From Kluyvera cryocrescens NBRC 102467 (lineage in GTDB: Bacteria; Pseudomonadota; Gammaproteobacteria; Enterobacterales; Enterobacteriaceae), in the NCBI RefSeq assembly GCF_001571285.1, contig NZ_BCTM01000023.1:1-64000 (forward strand): DNA of 64,000 nt, read 5' to 3'. Each line of letters begins with the position of its first letter. The first letter of the stretch is position 1. Below, piece after piece: positions 20,466 through 30,980 of this stretch. The translations under genes and the position numbers were made by a program. Under the pieces are notes generated by a model, which saw only the letters and a program-made list of their open reading frames with translations, was not told where the DNA came from and ran no database searches.

Positions 20466-21008
20466 TTAGAACGAAGCGCTCACGCCAACATACGGGCCAT
20501 CGGCCAGGGTGTTGTCACGGTGACCGTCTTTACCCGCGAGGTTCAGGTAACGGTAACCAGCTTCAATGCTGATTGGGCGCATAATCGTGTAGCGTGCGCC
20601 GGCGTTGGCTTCGGTATAGCTGTCGATGCCGCTGGACAGTGAATCTGGGGAGTAGTAGTACTCACCAAACAGACGCAGGCTATCACCAATTTTCCACTGC
20701 AGGCCGCCGCCGACCGCCGCCGCATAGCCGGAGTCGCTGTTGTTCGGGTCGGTGTAAAGCGCTTTACCGCCAACCGTTGCCATAAACGGCCCCAGAGGGA
20801 TATTCAGACCCAGACCCAGGCCAGCAACGTCGCCATCATCATCGCTGTGCGTCCAGTTACCGGTCAGCGCCAGGCCGGAAGTTTCGGTGCCAACGCCAAA
20901 GCCCAGATTGGTATAATCTTTACCCGCCTGGCCATTAAAACTGATTGCACTCGCTGACGCCGAGACAAACATCAAACCTGCGAGGCCAAATAACACGCTC
21001 TTTTTCAT
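20466..21008 (-). CDS. yfaZ: YfaZ family outer-membrane protein
   Basis: YfaZ is a predicted outer-membrane beta-barrel of unknown function. The protein is 180 aa, as in E. coli YfaZ. It has a Sec signal peptide (MKKSVLFGLAGLMFVSASASA), alternating hydrophobic strands with repeated GLGLGLN- and GGGLQWKI-type segments, and a C-terminal Phe after aromatic/hydrophobic residues, the usual barrel-assembly signature. The start at 21008 gives the proper signal peptide; an upstream in-frame start adds a non-conserved leader. It lies between menE and yfaY in the same direction. Confidence 0.9.
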   Translation of the reverse strand: MKKSVLFGLAGLMFVSASASAISFNGQAGKDYTNLGFGVGTETSGLALTGNWTHSDDDGDVAGLGLGLNIPLGPFMATVGGKALYTDPNNSDSGYAAAVGGGLQWKIGDSLRLFGEYYYSPDSLSSGIDSYTEANAGARYTIMRPISIEAGYRYLNLAGKDGHRDNTLADGPYVGVSASF

Positions 21009-21107
21009 CTTAATCCTTTCACGCAAACGCAAAAAATAAATGCCCATAAACAGCTGAATTGTACTGCGATATAGTCAGGATTCAATGTCCTGAACGGGCA
21101 ATAAACG

Positions 21108-21135
21108 ATGGGATTGTAACCAAGTACAACCCCAT
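21108..21135 (-). terminator. hairpin downstream of menE
   Basis: On the minus strand ATGGGGTTGTAC pairs with GTTACAATCCCAT (one wobble, one bulge). A smaller 6-bp stem (TCAGGA / TCCTGA) lies at 21075-21093. Both fall between the menE stop and the yfaZ start. There is no strong T run, so termination is only suggested. Confidence 0.35.
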
Positions 21136-21187
21136 ATCCGTGGCAATGATAATTGATATTTATTCAATAATGCAGAACTATTATACG

Positions 21188-22543
21188 TTAATGAATTTGC
21201 TTGCTGACCCACAGCTTAAGCTGATGGCGAGAGACTTTAATTCCCGTTCCCTTCATCGCGTCAGGTAACCGCAGCCAACGGTAAGGTTGCTGAAACCCCG
21301 CCAGCTTATCCTTCACCCATATGGCCATTTCTGGCAGATTCAGCGTAGGTTCAGCATCCACCACGGCAACCGGGCGCTGTCCGAATTCAGGGCAATCAAC
21401 CGGCACCACAAAAACCTGTGATACCGCCGGATGCTGAGCAATCACTTTCTCCACCGCTTCGGGCTGGATGCCTTCACCACCGCTAAAAAAGAGATTATCC
21501 AGCCGCCCTATTACCCGCAGCTTACCCTCACAGAGTTCACCGCGGTCGCGAGTGGCAAACCAGCCTTGATCGTTGAGCAACGGAATTAATGCTCCGCAGC
21601 GCCAGTACCCCGCCGCCATGCTGGTCGCCCGCAGCCAGATTTCGCCATCCACCAGCCGCAGCTCGCGCCCCGGAAGCGGCGTACCGACATCATCACCGCC
21701 GTTGGCTTCCCGTGCGCATACGGTAGAGGCAAACTCAGTCAGACCATAGCCACAGAAGGTGCGAATCCCCTGCTGGGCTGCCTGTGCTGTGAGCGCGGCG
21801 GGAATGGCCGCACCACCGAGCAGTACGGCTTTCAGGCTTAACGGTTGATTATCATTGAGCAGCCGCCACAGCTGCGTCGGCACCAACGAGGCATGAGAAC
21901 AACCGGCGAGCGCCTGCGCCAGCGGCCGTTCGCTGATTGCCATCTGCCCGCCCGCCTGCAGCCAGCGCCAGAAAATACCCTGTCCTGAGACGTGGAACAG
22001 CGGCAGCGACAGCAGCCAACAATCGTTCTCATGATATGGGATCAGGCTTAACACCCCATCAGCACTGGCCAAATGGGCCGCCGCGCTGTGCACCGCTGCC
22101 TTCGGTAGCCCCGTTGATCCGGAGGTTAACGTCATGGAGACAAAGCGCTGCGCCTGCCAGTCAACGTCAACGCCGCCGGACTGAGCCAGGCTACGTAGCG
22201 GCGGCAGGCCGTAGTTATCGTCGGTTTCAAGATTCAGGATATGGTGCAGGGTTAATCCCGGCAGCAGTTCGCCGATCAGTGCCGATGGTAATTTGGGGTT
22301 GAGTGGCAGAATACGCGCCCCGCACTGCAACAGCGCCAGCCAGGCCAGTACCGCATCGGAACGATTTCGCGCACAGAGCGCAACGCCATCACCGGCATTA
22401 ACGCCCTGTGCCTGAAAACCCGCGGCCAGCCGGTCGATACGCTGGCAAAGCGTTGACCAGCTTAAGGTCTCATCATCCAGACGCAGCGCGGGCGCATCGC
22501 CACGCTGGGTACGCCAGTGCCGCCAGGGCCAGGAGGCAAACAT
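21188..22543 (-). CDS. menE: o-succinylbenzoate-CoA ligase MenE
   Basis: MenE activates o-succinylbenzoate with ATP and CoA to OSB-CoA in menaquinone synthesis. The protein is 451 aa, the E. coli length. Adenylate-forming motifs are clear: the P-loop-like TLTSGSTGLPKAAVH, then GYGLTEFASTV, TRDRGEL and GRLDNLFFSGGE. The ATG at 22543 overlaps the menC stop by one base (TGATG); a GTG one codon earlier is less likely. It is the last gene of the leftward men cluster. Confidence 0.96.
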   Translation of the reverse strand: MFASWPWRHWRTQRGDAPALRLDDETLSWSTLCQRIDRLAAGFQAQGVNAGDGVALCARNRSDAVLAWLALLQCGARILPLNPKLPSALIGELLPGLTLHHILNLETDDNYGLPPLRSLAQSGGVDVDWQAQRFVSMTLTSGSTGLPKAAVHSAAAHLASADGVLSLIPYHENDCWLLSLPLFHVSGQGIFWRWLQAGGQMAISERPLAQALAGCSHASLVPTQLWRLLNDNQPLSLKAVLLGGAAIPAALTAQAAQQGIRTFCGYGLTEFASTVCAREANGGDDVGTPLPGRELRLVDGEIWLRATSMAAGYWRCGALIPLLNDQGWFATRDRGELCEGKLRVIGRLDNLFFSGGEGIQPEAVEKVIAQHPAVSQVFVVPVDCPEFGQRPVAVVDAEPTLNLPEMAIWVKDKLAGFQQPYRWLRLPDAMKGTGIKVSRHQLKLWVSKQIH

Positions 22544-23508
22544 CACAGCAGCAGCTCCATGTCTTCAATCCCCCCACACGGTAGCGAACTTTGCGGCCAG
22601 CAGCGGACAAGCTGCATCTGCATCAGATTCAGCGTATCCAGCCCGGGCATGGTCTGCGGCGTTAGCCAGGCAGCAATACGCGCCAGCTGGGTTAAGCCAA
22701 GGCTGGATTCCAGGGAAGAGCTGATCACCGCCGTCAGACCGAGCGCATGTGCGGCAGCCACCTGCTCTTTCACGCGCGCCAGGCTACCGGTGAGTGAGGG
22801 TTTAATCACCACCGCCCGAAGGCCCGGCTCGGCTTCAAAGCGAAAATCCGCTTCGCGCAGGCTTTCATCCCAGGCGATAGCAATACCCGTTTCACGAGCA
22901 AAGGCACGGGAATCGTCGCGGGTTTTGCACGGTTCTTCGAGGAAGGCAATGCGTGAACGATAGTCAGGGTTGACGTATTTAGCGAACTGCTGGGCTTTAA
23001 GCGGTGTCCAGGCGCGATTGGCATCGAGCCGTAGCGTTAGATCGGGAATCGCCTCCAACAGCAGGTTCACCACCATGCCATCGCGCACCGCCTCGTAGAG
23101 CCCGACCTTCACCTTAGCCACCTTCTCGCCGGACATTTCAGCCAGCTTCAGCACCAGTTCGTCGGGATCGCCCGTGCACAACGGTGCCGCACGATAGTCC
23201 GCCGCCTGCGGCAGTTCATCGTTGATCTCCGCGAGCGCGCAGCTGACCCCGAAAGCGACCGAAGGGAGCGTGGGGCATTCAAGATCTTCGCCCTGTCGCC
23301 AGCGGGTTGCCCAGGCGAGCAGCGCCGCCTGCGCCTCGTCCAGCGTTTCCAGGCTGAATCCCGGCAGGGGGGAAATTTCTCCCCACCCATCGCGTTCGCC
23401 GTCACGCAGGTAGACGAATAACCCGTCGCGGGTTTTTAGCCGCCGCTCACGCAGAACCACACCCGCGTCCATCGGGATCTGCCAGCGGTAAACCTGCGCG
23501 CGCCGCAT
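22543..23508 (-). CDS. menC: o-succinylbenzoate synthase MenC
   Basis: MenC dehydrates SHCHC to o-succinylbenzoate. It belongs to the enolase superfamily and uses a divalent metal. The protein is 321 aa (E. coli 320). The catalytic lysine motif ([12 protein letters not shown]), the metal ligands ([23 protein letters not shown]) and the second lysine ([10 protein letters not shown]) are all in place. Its start overlaps the menB stop by one base (TAATG), so translation is coupled. Confidence 0.96.
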   Translation of the reverse strand: MRRAQVYRWQIPMDAGVVLRERRLKTRDGLFVYLRDGERDGWGEISPLPGFSLETLDEAQAALLAWATRWRQGEDLECPTLPSVAFGVSCALAEINDELPQAADYRAAPLCTGDPDELVLKLAEMSGEKVAKVKVGLYEAVRDGMVVNLLLEAIPDLTLRLDANRAWTPLKAQQFAKYVNPDYRSRIAFLEEPCKTRDDSRAFARETGIAIAWDESLREADFRFEAEPGLRAVVIKPSLTGSLARVKEQVAAAHALGLTAVISSSLESSLGLTQLARIAAWLTPQTMPGLDTLNLMQMQLVRCWPQSSLPCGGIEDMELLL

Positions 23509-24365
23509 TACGGATTCCGTTTAAATTTGCTGAAGTCAGGCTGACGCTTCTGGTTAAAGGCATTGCGCCCTTCCTGTCCTTCTTCGGTCATGTAGAACAG
23601 CATGGTTGCGTTGCCAGCCAGCTCCTGCAGCCCCGCCTGACCATCGCAGTCGGCATTCAGCGCCGCCTTCAGGCAGCGCAGCGCCATTGGGCTGTTTTGC
23701 AGCATTTCGCGGCACCAGCGTACGGTCTCTTTTTCCAGATCCGCCAGCGGTACCACGGTGTTCACGAGGCCCATATCCAGCGCGGCTTTCGCGTCGTACT
23801 GACGGCACAGGAACCAAATCTCACGCGCTTTTTTCTGACCGACGATACGCGCCATGTAGGAGGCGCCCCAGCCGCCGTCGAAGGAGCCGACTTTCGGGCC
23901 GGTCTGGCCGAAGACCGCATTTTCTGCCGCGATAGTGAGGTCACACATCATGTGCAGCACATGGCCGCCGCCGATGGAGAAGCCCGCAACCATCGCTACA
24001 ACCGGTTTTGGACAGGTGCGGATCTGGCGCTGGAAGTCCAGCACGTTCAGGTGGTGCACGCCGCTATCGTCCTGGTAGCCGCCGTAATCACCGCGAACTT
24101 TCTGGTCACCGCCGGCGCAGAACGCTTTATCGCCCGCGCCGGTTAAAATGATCACGCCGATGTTGTCGTCATAGCGTGCATCAGACATGGCCTGAATCAT
24201 TTCTTTTACCGTCAGTGGACGAAACGCGTTACGTACCTGCGGGCGGTTAATGGTAATTTTGGCGATGCCGTCGGCGGATTTTTCATACAGGATATCGGTA
24301 AAACCTTCAGAACAATCGTGCCATTCGGCAGGGGCATACAGCATAGCTTCATCAGGATAAATCAT
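23508..24365 (-). CDS. menB: 1,4-dihydroxy-2-naphthoyl-CoA synthase MenB
   Basis: MenB closes the second ring, converting OSB-CoA to DHNA-CoA. It is a crotonase-fold enzyme of the bicarbonate-dependent type. The protein is 285 aa, identical in length to E. coli. The crotonase oxyanion-hole segment ([19 protein letters not shown]) and [16 protein letters not shown] are clear, and [13 protein letters not shown] is the MenB signature. The ATG at 24365 ([12 protein letters not shown]) is the conserved start; 14 more codons are open upstream. It begins 14 bp after menH. Confidence 0.97.
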   Translation of the reverse strand: MIYPDEAMLYAPAEWHDCSEGFTDILYEKSADGIAKITINRPQVRNAFRPLTVKEMIQAMSDARYDDNIGVIILTGAGDKAFCAGGDQKVRGDYGGYQDDSGVHHLNVLDFQRQIRTCPKPVVAMVAGFSIGGGHVLHMMCDLTIAAENAVFGQTGPKVGSFDGGWGASYMARIVGQKKAREIWFLCRQYDAKAALDMGLVNTVVPLADLEKETVRWCREMLQNSPMALRCLKAALNADCDGQAGLQELAGNATMLFYMTEEGQEGRNAFNQKRQPDFSKFKRNP

Positions 24366-24379
24366 AACGTGTCCTATTG

Positions 24380-25141
24380 TCAGAAAGGCAAAATCTGCGC
24401 CAGGCACGCAACCACGCCAGCGGGGTTTTCCCGATGCGCGTTGTGCCCGGCATCACGAATAATGCGGGATGGGAGCGAGAGTTCCTCCGCGATGGCGCGA
24501 AACTTGTGGTCACGCTCGCCGCAGAGATACCAGAAAGGAGTGAGGCAACGACGCAGCGCCGGACGCAGATCGTCCTGCACCGCCAGCGACGTCGCCAGCA
24601 GCATGGCGGCCAATGCGCCGCCATCGTTAGCCTGACGCAGCGTCACCAGCGCATCGCGCTGAACTGCCGTTAGGCTGGAAAATACCGGCTGTTGATACCA
24701 GTCATGAAACACGTCTGCCAGCGGTTGAGTAGCAAAACGCTGCGCCCATCGCTGGTCGTTACCCAGCCGTTGCTGCCGCGCGTTAATATCCATCAGCCCC
24801 GGATGGGCGCCTTCAACAATCACCCCTGCCAGGCCTTCTGGCTGCGAGCGGCAGGCGTAATACATCGCAATCCGCCCGCCCAGCGAGTAACCAATCAACC
24901 AGTGGTTAAGTATGTTGTAACTAAGAAGCGTTGCTTTGAGCATTTCCGCCACGGCGGCAAAGCCGTCAACCCGCACGGAGGCTGAGCCACCGTGTCCGGG
25001 CAGATCGACATACAGACGATTGGCATCAGCAAATGCCTCACCGACCGGCTGCCACTCGCGGCGATCGCCGGAAAAACCGTGCAGGAAAACCAACCAGGGC
25101 TGCGTCGGCTCTCCGCGTTCGGCGGTGGCATGCAAAATCAT
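24380..25141 (-). CDS. menH: SHCHC synthase MenH
   Basis: MenH (YfbB) eliminates pyruvate from SEPHCHC to form SHCHC. It is an alpha/beta hydrolase of 253 aa (E. coli 252). The oxyanion segment FLHGFSGD, nucleophile elbow GYSLGG, acidic residue in LCGERDHKF and catalytic His in [11 protein letters not shown] form the triad. It overlaps menD by 4 bases (ATGA), as in E. coli. Confidence 0.95.
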   Translation of the reverse strand: MILHATAERGEPTQPWLVFLHGFSGDRREWQPVGEAFADANRLYVDLPGHGGSASVRVDGFAAVAEMLKATLLSYNILNHWLIGYSLGGRIAMYYACRSQPEGLAGVIVEGAHPGLMDINARQQRLGNDQRWAQRFATQPLADVFHDWYQQPVFSSLTAVQRDALVTLRQANDGGALAAMLLATSLAVQDDLRPALRRCLTPFWYLCGERDHKFRAIAEELSLPSRIIRDAGHNAHRENPAGVVACLAQILPF

Positions 25142-26808
25142 AGATGGCTGACCTGCGCCAGAAGATGTTGCAAAGTTTGCGCACCGTCGGTGTCGTTCAC
25201 CACCAGCTCAATCACCGTGGTCGCAGGGGTACACCATGCGGTGCTCAGCGCGGATTCCAGCGCATCCCAATCCTGCGGCTGCTGGTAGCGCAGACCAAAC
25301 ATCTTCGCCGCATGCTCAAACTGCACGTTTTGCGGCATCGCGTAAAAGCGTTCGCGCTCGGAGACCGGCGTTGGTAGCAGGGAGAAGATCTGCCCGCCGT
25401 TGTTGTTGACGATAATCAGCACCATCGGTGCCGAGACCTGACGCAGCAGCGCCAGCGCGTTGAGATCGTACAATGCAGAGAGATCGCCGATGATAGCCAG
25501 AGTTGGCCGAGCGCTCGCCCGCTGCACCCCCGCTGCCGTCGAGATCAGCCCGTCGATACCGCTGGCTCCGCGATTACTGTATACCGGATATCCTGCGGGT
25601 AGCCGGCCTAAAGCATCAATCAAACGCACTACCAGGCTGTTACCAACAAAAAGCTGCCCTTGTTCCGGCAAATAACGGTGAATTCGGTGCGCCAGTTGCG
25701 CTTCGCCGAAGTGGGCGCTGTGTTCAGCCACCCTTTGCCAGGCCTGCTCAGCAAGAGCGGGGATCACTGTCGTCCACGGCGTGCGTTTCTCCGCCGGGTG
25801 TTGCTCCAGCCAGCGGTCAATATGACACACCAGACGGCGTCCGCGATGGTGCGCCGGATCCAGGCGGCCGGTGAGATTATCCACCAGCCAGTACTCGTCA
25901 GGTTCGCAGGAAAGCTGCCATTGCAGTACCCGTTTACCGGTTAAGCTACTGCCGAGCTGTACCACAATCTGCGCCTGATCCAGTTCGCTAATCGCGGCGG
26001 GATTCCCCAACCAGAGATCGGCGCACGGCAGCGGTTGCCCGGTTTGCGAGAGCACATCGCTGATGAGCGGCCAGCCCAGCGTTTTCGCCCAGGCCGCAAC
26101 CTGTTTGCCCTCTTCTGCACTCATTCGCCCGGCAACCACGACGCCGCGCTTTTGGCGCCAGAAGAACCAATCACGCTGTACCGCGCTCTCCTGATGCAGC
26201 CCTTCGCGCAGCCAGGGTTTATCGCTCTGCCACCAGTCGCCAAGCGCCTGCTGCCAGCTCAGTCCGGTCTCATCCATATCGCCGTAAAGCGGTTCCGCAA
26301 ACGGACAATTAATATGAACCCCACCGCCGTGAAGCGCGCCGAGGGCGTTATCCACCACCGATACCAGCCAGCGCGCCGGAATATCCTGGCTTGGGCGCGG
26401 CAGTGAAACGGTTTGCGAAGGATGTGAAGCAAACATCCCCGGCTGACGAATAGCCTGGTTCGCGCCACAGTCAATCAATTCCGGGGGGCGGTCTGCCGTC
26501 AACAGGATAATCTTTTCACCGGTTAATCCCGCTTCAATCAGCGCAGGATAGAGATTGGCAACCGCCGTACCGGACGTGACAATCACCGCCACCGGCTGCT
26601 GGCTGACTTTGGCCAGCCCTAATGCCAGGTGTCCAAGACCGCGCTCGTCGAAGTGGGTGTGGTGAATAAAAGTGCGATTCTCCGCCGCGGCCAGGGTGAG
26701 TGGCGTCGAGCGCGATCCCGGCGCAATGCAGATGTGCCGCACGCCGTGACGGGTTAATGCTTCAAGGATCACCGCCGCCCAGCGTCGGTTAAATGCGCTT
26801 ACTGACAT
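25138..26808 (-). CDS. menD: SEPHCHC synthase MenD
   Basis: MenD is the thiamine-diphosphate enzyme that joins 2-oxoglutarate (as a succinyl-semialdehyde anion) to isochorismate, the first committed step to menaquinone. The protein is 556 aa, identical in length to E. coli. The N-terminal region has the activating segment ([13 protein letters not shown]) and [15 protein letters not shown]. The C-terminal ThDP motif is [16 protein letters not shown] ending in [12 protein letters not shown]. The start [10 protein letters not shown] at 26808 is conserved; a 60-codon open extension upstream is not. menF ends 79 bp upstream. Confidence 0.97.
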   Translation of the reverse strand: MSVSAFNRRWAAVILEALTRHGVRHICIAPGSRSTPLTLAAAENRTFIHHTHFDERGLGHLALGLAKVSQQPVAVIVTSGTAVANLYPALIEAGLTGEKIILLTADRPPELIDCGANQAIRQPGMFASHPSQTVSLPRPSQDIPARWLVSVVDNALGALHGGGVHINCPFAEPLYGDMDETGLSWQQALGDWWQSDKPWLREGLHQESAVQRDWFFWRQKRGVVVAGRMSAEEGKQVAAWAKTLGWPLISDVLSQTGQPLPCADLWLGNPAAISELDQAQIVVQLGSSLTGKRVLQWQLSCEPDEYWLVDNLTGRLDPAHHRGRRLVCHIDRWLEQHPAEKRTPWTTVIPALAEQAWQRVAEHSAHFGEAQLAHRIHRYLPEQGQLFVGNSLVVRLIDALGRLPAGYPVYSNRGASGIDGLISTAAGVQRASARPTLAIIGDLSALYDLNALALLRQVSAPMVLIIVNNNGGQIFSLLPTPVSERERFYAMPQNVQFEHAAKMFGLRYQQPQDWDALESALSTAWCTPATTVIELVVNDTDGAQTLQHLLAQVSHL

Positions 26809-26887
26809 GAAATTGTCCGGTATCAAATATTGCGGCTCAGTATAAGTTCTACGAAAGAGTAGGATCTTGATATGAGTCGATAATGTT

Positions 26888-28180
26888 TTATTCAGAGAAC
26901 AGTAATGAACGGAGTCCCGCCGCTTTATTTTCGATTTCCTGCCATTCCTGTTCGGGATCGGAGCCTTCCACGATACCGGCGCCGGCATACAGCCGCAGCG
27001 TATTACCTTCTATCATCGCCGAACGCAGCGTGACGCAAAATTCGCTTTGGCGACGAGAGAGAATGCCAGCCGACCCGGCATACCATTGCCGGGTAAAGGG
27101 TTCTTCACGTTCAATAAAGGCCAACGCCGCCGCTCTGGGCAAGCCCGCCACCGCCGCCGTCGGCTGTAGCTGCAGCAAACAGCGCGTGTCATCCGCCGTC
27201 TCCAGCTCGGCCTGAATACGACGACGCAGGTGCTGAACCTTGCGCAGACGCACAACTTCGGCCGGTAACACGTCCAGAGTCTGCGTCATGCCCTGCAGGC
27301 GCTGGCAGATGTCTTCCACCACCAAACCGTTTTCCCGCTGGTTTTTATCGTCGTTCATCAGCCAGTCGGCCAAGCGCTGCGCGGCAGCATCATCACTATG
27401 TCCAGCCACGGTACCGGCCAGCGCTTCGGTATCAAGATGAAGGCCGCGTCGACGCCATAAGCGCTCCGGCGATGAGCCAAGGAAGGTCCGCTGGGCATCA
27501 AAAGCCATATAGAAATGATAGCAAGAGAAATTGACCCGACGGCTGGCCGCCATGAGTGCGCCGGCGTGAGGGGCTCGGCTGAACAGCAGATCCGTCGCGC
27601 GCGCCAGCACCACTTTGCTGAACTCACCACGGCGAATCGCTTGCGTGGCTTGCTGAATCATCTGGCACCAGCCCGCTTTGTCAGGGAGATGCGCTTCACC
27701 TTCCTGCTGCAAGGCCAATTCAGTGGGTGTGTGATCCGCGCAGAGCGCAGCCAGACAAGTGCGGGCACGTTCTGCATCTTGCTGTAGCGAAGTCTCACTC
27801 GACAGGTAGAGTCGCAGCGTCGCACGCCCCGCTTCCCGTCGCCATGCCAGGCGCGGCAGAAACAGCATCCCCTGCTGGGGATCAAAGGCATTCACGCCGC
27901 ACAGCCGAATATCGTCGCGTTCCTGGGTTGCCAGAAAATCATTGGCCTGCGCCAACGATGAAAATAGGTGTACCGCGCCAAGGGCGGCAATCTCTTCGCG
28001 GCCGCTGCGCTGCTGCCAGTAGAACTGCGGCCACACCGGTTGCGCGGTAAGCCAGGCCAGCGGGTCGAACGCATCGTTCAAAGGGAATGTGACTTCAATG
28101 ATTCGCGTGCCGGGCAACGCAGGAAAATCGTCTGCCAGATGCCCTGACAGGCTCTGCAACGCCGCTAGTATGGATCGCAC
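26888..28180 (-). CDS. menF: isochorismate synthase MenF
   Basis: MenF isomerises chorismate to isochorismate for menaquinone. The protein is 430 aa (E. coli 431). The chorismate-binding core includes [62 protein letters not shown] and [18 protein letters not shown] place the start at a GTG at 28180 because a strong ribosome site (GGGAGG) lies 5 bases upstream and the N-terminus then aligns with E. coli; the 34 codons further upstream look non-coding. It heads the men cluster. Confidence 0.95.
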   Translation of the reverse strand: MRSILAALQSLSGHLADDFPALPGTRIIEVTFPLNDAFDPLAWLTAQPVWPQFYWQQRSGREEIAALGAVHLFSSLAQANDFLATQERDDIRLCGVNAFDPQQGMLFLPRLAWRREAGRATLRLYLSSETSLQQDAERARTCLAALCADHTPTELALQQEGEAHLPDKAGWCQMIQQATQAIRRGEFSKVVLARATDLLFSRAPHAGALMAASRRVNFSCYHFYMAFDAQRTFLGSSPERLWRRRGLHLDTEALAGTVAGHSDDAAAQRLADWLMNDDKNQRENGLVVEDICQRLQGMTQTLDVLPAEVVRLRKVQHLRRRIQAELETADDTRCLLQLQPTAAVAGLPRAAALAFIEREEPFTRQWYAGSAGILSRRQSEFCVTLRSAMIEGNTLRLYAGAGIVEGSDPEQEWQEIENKAAGLRSLLFSE

Positions 28181-28327
28181 GCGAACCTCCCTATCATAAA
28201 AACCACATAGTATACGGGGTACTAAGGATAAAAAGCAGTACCCACGATGAGGGAGCGAGAAGCGAATAAGGCAATATCGCACTGAAAAACAACGCTCTTT
28301 GCCTTTACTATAGACGTTAATCGTCCG

Positions 28328-28345
28328 CGCTGCCGGACGGCAGCG
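28328..28345. terminator. hairpin after elaA
   Basis: A GC-rich 7-bp stem (CGCTGCC / GGCAGCG) with a 4-base loop lies about 35 bp downstream of the elaA stop, before menF. There is no T run. In E. coli elaB sits in this interval; I find no elaB-like frame here. Confidence 0.35.
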
Positions 28346-28380
28346 GCGTGAATCAGCCGTGGTGATGAATAGGCCAGGGC

Positions 28381-28836
28381 TTACTGAACCTCGCGCGCCA
28401 TCCCGACATGCGCAATACCGTCTTCGTCATACACATCGGTCACGGCAATAAAGCCAAAATGACCATAGAAAGCACGCAGATGAGCCTGTGCGCCAAGGTA
28501 AATCGCTCGCTCCGGCCAACGCTGTTCACAGCTGGCAATCGCTCGTTCCATCAGCTGATAGCCCAGACGTTCGCCGCGCACCGCGGGGCTCACAATCACC
28601 CGGCCAATCGTCACCGGTTCAACCGCCTCTTCGCTGACCAGAATACGGGCGTAGGCCACCAGCGTATCGCCCTGCCAGCCGAGAATATGCCGGTTCTCAC
28701 CGAGCAGGTCGTCACCATCAATATCAAGATAAATACAGGCCTGTTCGACCACAAACACTTCGCTGCGCAGTTTCAGCAGGGCGTACAGCTCCGCGACGGT
28801 GAGTTCAGAATGGTGCAAATCTTGCCAGCGAATCAT
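28381..28836 (-). CDS. elaA: GNAT family acetyltransferase ElaA
   Basis: ElaA is a small GNAT-fold N-acyltransferase whose substrate is not firmly known. The protein is 151 aa (E. coli 153). It opens with the ElaA signature KLRSEVFVVEQACIYLDIDGDD. The acetyl-CoA-binding strand-loop-helix is VTIGRVIVSPAVRGERLGYQLM, and it ends with a FYGHFGF motif. A ribosome site (AGGAG) precedes the ATG by about 8 bases. It is divergent from rbn, with only 44 bp between the starts. Confidence 0.94.
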   Translation of the reverse strand: MIRWQDLHHSELTVAELYALLKLRSEVFVVEQACIYLDIDGDDLLGENRHILGWQGDTLVAYARILVSEEAVEPVTIGRVIVSPAVRGERLGYQLMERAIASCEQRWPERAIYLGAQAHLRAFYGHFGFIAVTDVYDEDGIAHVGMAREVQ

Positions 28837-28880
28837 GGTAGGCTCCTTAGACCTTTATTTACCGCCAGGGGCGCGGCGCT

Positions 28881-29801
28881 ATGCAATTGACGTTTTTAGG
28901 CACATCCGCGGGCGTGCCAACCCGAACCCGCAACGTAACAGCAATGCTGCTGCATCTGCAACATCCGACACAACCGGGGCAGTGGCTTTTTGACTGCGGC
29001 GAAGGGACGCAGCATCAGCTACTGCACACCGCGTTTCACCCGGGAAAAATCGATCGCATTTTTATTAGCCATTTACACGGCGACCATTTGTTCGGCCTGC
29101 CGGGTTTAATCTGTAGCCGTTCCATGGCGGGCAACGTCCAGCCGCTGACGATTTACGGCCCAAAAGGGATCAAAGAATATGTCGAAACCAGCCTGCGGCT
29201 AAGCGGTTCATGGACCGACTTCCCGCTGGAGATCGTTGAAATTAGCCCTGGCATCATTCTGGATGATGGCCTGCGCAAAGTGAGCGCATATCCGTTAAAC
29301 CATCCGGTGGAGTGCTACGGTTTTCGCATTGAAGAGCACGACAAACCTGGCTCCCTCGACGGTAAACGGTTGATTGCCGCCGGCGTCCCATTTGGCCCAC
29401 TCTTCCAGCGGCTAAAGGCCGGTGAGTCCGTGACGCTGGATGACGGCCGCACGATCCACGGTAAAGACTTTATCGCCCCGGCAACGCCCGGCAAAAAGAT
29501 CGCCATTTTTGGTGATACCGCGCCCTGTGAGTCTGCGCTAGAGATGGCCCGGGATGTCGATGTGATGGTCCATGAAGCGACCCTTGAAGCGGCAATGGCG
29601 GAAAAAGCCAATAGCCGCGGTCACTCGTCAACCGAGCAAACCGCCCAGCTGGCGCGGGCCGCCAACGCTAAACGACTTATCGTCACCCACGTCAGCTCAC
29701 GCTACGATGCTGAAGGCTGTCGCCGACTGCTGGCCGAGTGCCGCAACCATTTCCCGGCGTGCGAACTGGCGGAGGATTTTGCCACCTTCACGCTGGCATA
29801 A
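28881..29801 (+). CDS. rbn: ribonuclease BN / RNase Z
   Basis: Rbn (ElaC, RNase BN/Z) is a metallo-beta-lactamase-fold nuclease that trims tRNA 3' ends; with Zn or Co it acts as exo- and endonuclease. The protein is 306 aa (E. coli 305). The zinc-binding motif HLHGDH lies in [11 protein letters not shown], with further ligands in FGDTAPCE and THVSSRYD. The N-terminus ([21 protein letters not shown]) is the conserved family start. Its stop codon forms the first bases of the -35 box of the downstream cheV promoter. Confidence 0.96.
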   Translation: MQLTFLGTSAGVPTRTRNVTAMLLHLQHPTQPGQWLFDCGEGTQHQLLHTAFHPGKIDRIFISHLHGDHLFGLPGLICSRSMAGNVQPLTIYGPKGIKEYVETSLRLSGSWTDFPLEIVEISPGIILDDGLRKVSAYPLNHPVECYGFRIEEHDKPGSLDGKRLIAAGVPFGPLFQRLKAGESVTLDDGRTIHGKDFIAPATPGKKIAIFGDTAPCESALEMARDVDVMVHEATLEAAMAEKANSRGHSSTEQTAQLARAANAKRLIVTHVSSRYDAEGCRRLLAECRNHFPACELAEDFATFTLA

Positions 29802-29825
29802 CGTTTTGCCCTTTGGTGCCGATAA
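29799..29825 (+). promoter_or_regulatory. sigma-28 (FliA) promoter for cheV
   Basis: TAACGTTT (29799-29806), an 11-base spacer and GCCGATAA (29818-29825) match the flagellar class 3 consensus TAAAGTTT-N11-GCCGATAA at all but one of 16 positions, with exact spacing. The -35 box uses the rbn stop codon. The cheV ATG lies about 40 bp further on. Sequence alone supports this; expression is not shown. Confidence 0.85.
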
Positions 29826-29865
29826 CTCTGCTATCGAGATTACGCTTTACCACGCTGAGGGCACC

Positions 29866-30861
29866 ATGGATAACTTCCAGAAAGAGATCGACGACAGGGC
29901 AAACCTGACGCTGTCCAACCGTTTTGAGCTGTTGCTCTTCCGGCTGGGGGCAGCGTCACAGAGTGACGCCTCCGAGCTGTACGGCATTAACGTTTTTAAG
30001 CTGCGGGAAATTGTCCCGATGCCAAGCTTCACCCGCCCTGCCGGAATTAAGCCGCCGCTGATGGGGATGGTGAACATTCGCGACCAGATAATCCCGGTTA
30101 TCGATCTTGCCGCCGTGGCGGGCTGTAAGCCTAAAAATGGGCTGAATATTTTGCTTATCACCGAGTACGCCCGCAGCGTACAGGCCTTTGCCGTTGAGTC
30201 CGTTGAAAACATCACCCGTCTGGACTGGACGCAAATCCATACCGCTGAAAAAGCCGTGAATGGAAAATACATCACCAGCATTGCCTGCCTCGACGAGCAG
30301 GTGGAGAGCAACAATCTGGCGATGGTTATCGATGTCGAGCAAATTCTCTACGACATCACCCCCGCCAACCACGATCTGCATGCCAAAGAGCTGAGCCCGC
30401 GCAAATTCAACATCAAACCGGGGGCAACCGCCATCGTCGCGGAAGACTCAAAAGTGGCGCGCGCCATGCTGGAAAAAGGGCTGAAGGCAATGGATATCCC
30501 GGCACAGCTGCACGTGACCGGTAAAGAAGCCTGGGAGAAAATCGAGCGGCTTGCTCAGGAAGCGGCGCAGGAAGGTATTCCGGTTAGCGATAAAATCGCG
30601 CTGGTGCTGACCGATCTCGAAATGCCGGAGATGGACGGTTTCACCCTCACCCGCAAGATCAAAACCGATCCGCGGCTGAAAAATATTCCGGTTGTGATCC
30701 ACTCCTCGCTGTCAGGCAATGCCAACGAGGATCATATCCGCAAGGTCAATGCTGACGGCTACGTCGCCAAATTTGAAATTAATGAGCTGGCGTCGGTTAT
30801 CGAGAACGTGCTGAATAAGGCAAGTGGCAAAGGGGAAAGCCCGCTGCACGCGGTACGGTAA
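29866..30861 (+). CDS. cheV: chemotaxis adaptor CheV
   Basis: CheV couples chemoreceptors to the CheA kinase and carries a phosphorylatable receiver for adaptation. The protein is 331 aa. It has an N-terminal CheW-like domain (about residues 10-165; conserved blocks NVFKLREIVPMPS and GMVNIRDQIIPVIDL) and a C-terminal receiver domain (about 180-310) with the acidic pair in IVAEDS, phospho-acceptor Asp250 (LVLTDLEMPEMDG) and Lys in YVAKFE. Salmonella has a close CheV in the same chromosomal neighbourhood (recalled). A sigma-28 promoter precedes it. No other chemotaxis or flagellar gene is in the window, so I cannot tell whether this strain is motile. Confidence 0.93.
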   Translation: MDNFQKEIDDRANLTLSNRFELLLFRLGAASQSDASELYGINVFKLREIVPMPSFTRPAGIKPPLMGMVNIRDQIIPVIDLAAVAGCKPKNGLNILLITEYARSVQAFAVESVENITRLDWTQIHTAEKAVNGKYITSIACLDEQVESNNLAMVIDVEQILYDITPANHDLHAKELSPRKFNIKPGATAIVAEDSKVARAMLEKGLKAMDIPAQLHVTGKEAWEKIERLAQEAAQEGIPVSDKIALVLTDLEMPEMDGFTLTRKIKTDPRLKNIPVVIHSSLSGNANEDHIRKVNADGYVAKFEINELASVIENVLNKASGKGESPLHAVR

Positions 30862-30875
30862 ATTGCGAAGTGAAC

Positions 30876-30910
30876 ACCGCCAGGGGAAATACGGTGATTA
30901 ACCTGGCGGT
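30876..30910. terminator. hairpin after cheV
   Basis: Nine-bp perfect arms (ACCGCCAGG / CCTGGCGGT) separated by 17 bases lie just past the cheV stop. No T run follows on the plus strand. It probably marks the 3' end of cheV or of the convergent gene. Confidence 0.4.
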
Positions 30911-30980
30911 AAATAGGTGATGTCGTCATTAAACACAGATCACAATATGCCGGTTGTTCTCTTGTTAATCCATCCACTAG

